Assembly (NCBI GenBank): GCA_020719725.1
Contig: DYPU01000009.1
Location: 1-50,416 of the forward strand
Length of the DNA: 50,416 nucleotides
Source of the DNA: Anaerolinea sp.
Lineage (GTDB): Bacteria; Chloroflexota; Anaerolineae; Anaerolineales; Villigracilaceae
Direction: 5' to 3'
A program made the position numbers and the translations under genes. Shown piece after piece: positions 50,132-50,416 of the stretch (positions are counted from its first letter, which is position 1; each line of letters starts with the position of its first letter). The notes under the pieces are model-generated. The model worked only from the letters and a program-made list of their open reading frames with translations, made no database searches and was not told where the DNA came from.

Positions 50132-50416
50132 ATGAAAACCTTTATCCGTCTCATTTCTTTCATCAAACCCTTTTGGCGCGAACTGATCCTGGCCGTCCTG
50201 ATTGGCTCACTCACCATCGCCGCCAGCATCAGCCTCATGTCCACCTCGGCCTGGCTCATCTCAACCGCCGCCCTTGCCACCTCGGTGGCCGATTTTGGCG
50301 TTTCGGTGGTTGGCGTGCGTTTTTTTGGTATCTCGCGCGGTATTTTTCGATATCTGGAGCGGCTCGTCTCACATTCGCTAACTTTTAAATTGCTCGCCCG
50401 CCTCCGGGTCTGGTTT
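50132..50416 (+). CDS. cydC: Thiol reductant ABC exporter subunit CydC, N-terminal part (cut by the right edge)
   Basis: The first 95 codons of the partner half-transporter are present. The N-terminus has the CydC signatures LISFIKPFWRELILAVLIGS, SLMSTSAWLISTAALATSVA and VGVRFFGISRGIFRYLERLV, followed by SHSLTFKLLARLRVWF. It would pair with CydD to form the heterodimeric exporter. It starts 18 nt after the cydD stop codon, without a strong ribosome site. Confidence 0.92.
   Translation, partial: MKTFIRLISFIKPFWRELILAVLIGSLTIAASISLMSTSAWLISTAALATSVADFGVSVVGVRFFGISRGIFRYLERLVSHSLTFKLLARLRVWF

Overview
The window looks like chromosomal core and near-core DNA of a member of the Chloroflexota, most likely class Anaerolineae. 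This is an inference from gene content and not from a marker phylogeny. The clues are an archaeal-style mevalonate kinase beside a decaprenyl-phosphate phosphoribosyltransferase-like UbiA protein, very large multi-GAF histidine kinases with a membrane module typical of this phylum, a TrpB2-type tryptophan synthase behind a T-box, NrtR, FIST and DarA/PstA-type proteins, and roughly even base composition. I see no phage, transposon, CRISPR array or rRNA operon. Both ends are cut inside genes (comEC on the left, cydC on the right).

Layout. 1-3869: comEC and an overlapping MFS transporter (minus), then an atypical SDR/DUF2867 protein (plus). 3870-6949: a cobalamin riboswitch with terminator and the btuFCD uptake operon. 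6950-9437: a gene-poor stretch with a possible 47-codon ORF overlapping an EamA transporter, tRNA-Val(UAC), and an FAH-family hydrolase. 9446-13150: mevalonate kinase/UbiA (minus) divergent from tlyA, which converges on a broken cation diffusion facilitator gene. 13241-18720: zinc-ribbon protein, lepA, rlmB, a GH1 beta-glucosidase and an APH(6)-like kinase. 18717-21042: MgtC-like protein, plsY and a membrane protein (minus). 21157-29270: membrane protein, gyrB, a 1329-residue PDZ/7TM/GAF histidine kinase and a FIST protein, read as one operon. 29428-31394: a tryptophan T-box, a 57-residue small ORF and trpB2 (minus). 31459-32974: an Rrf2 regulator and a TauE-type exporter, each behind a copy of the same operator. 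33462-36965: NfeD-type protease, a winged-helix/membrane pair, and lipA. 37087-40042 (minus): nrtR, a conserved protein of uncertain function, a nucleotidyltransferase and a PAP2 phosphatase. 40137-43161 (minus): a six-hairpin glycosidase and two c-di-AMP-receptor-like proteins. 43282-50416: uvrA, a membrane-anchored Ser/Thr kinase, and cydDC.

Regulation is unusually readable: a B12 riboswitch, a Trp T-box, twin Rrf2-type operators, a terminator placed in the mgtC leader, many clean bidirectional terminators, and several promoters whose -10 box lies only 6-9 nt from the start codon, implying leaderless or nearly leaderless mRNAs.

The least explained parts are the nrtR operon, the histidine kinase-FIST pair behind gyrB, the membrane module shared by that histidine kinase and the Ser/Thr kinase, and the small ORF under the Trp T-box. 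All functional calls come from reading motifs by eye; no database search was run.
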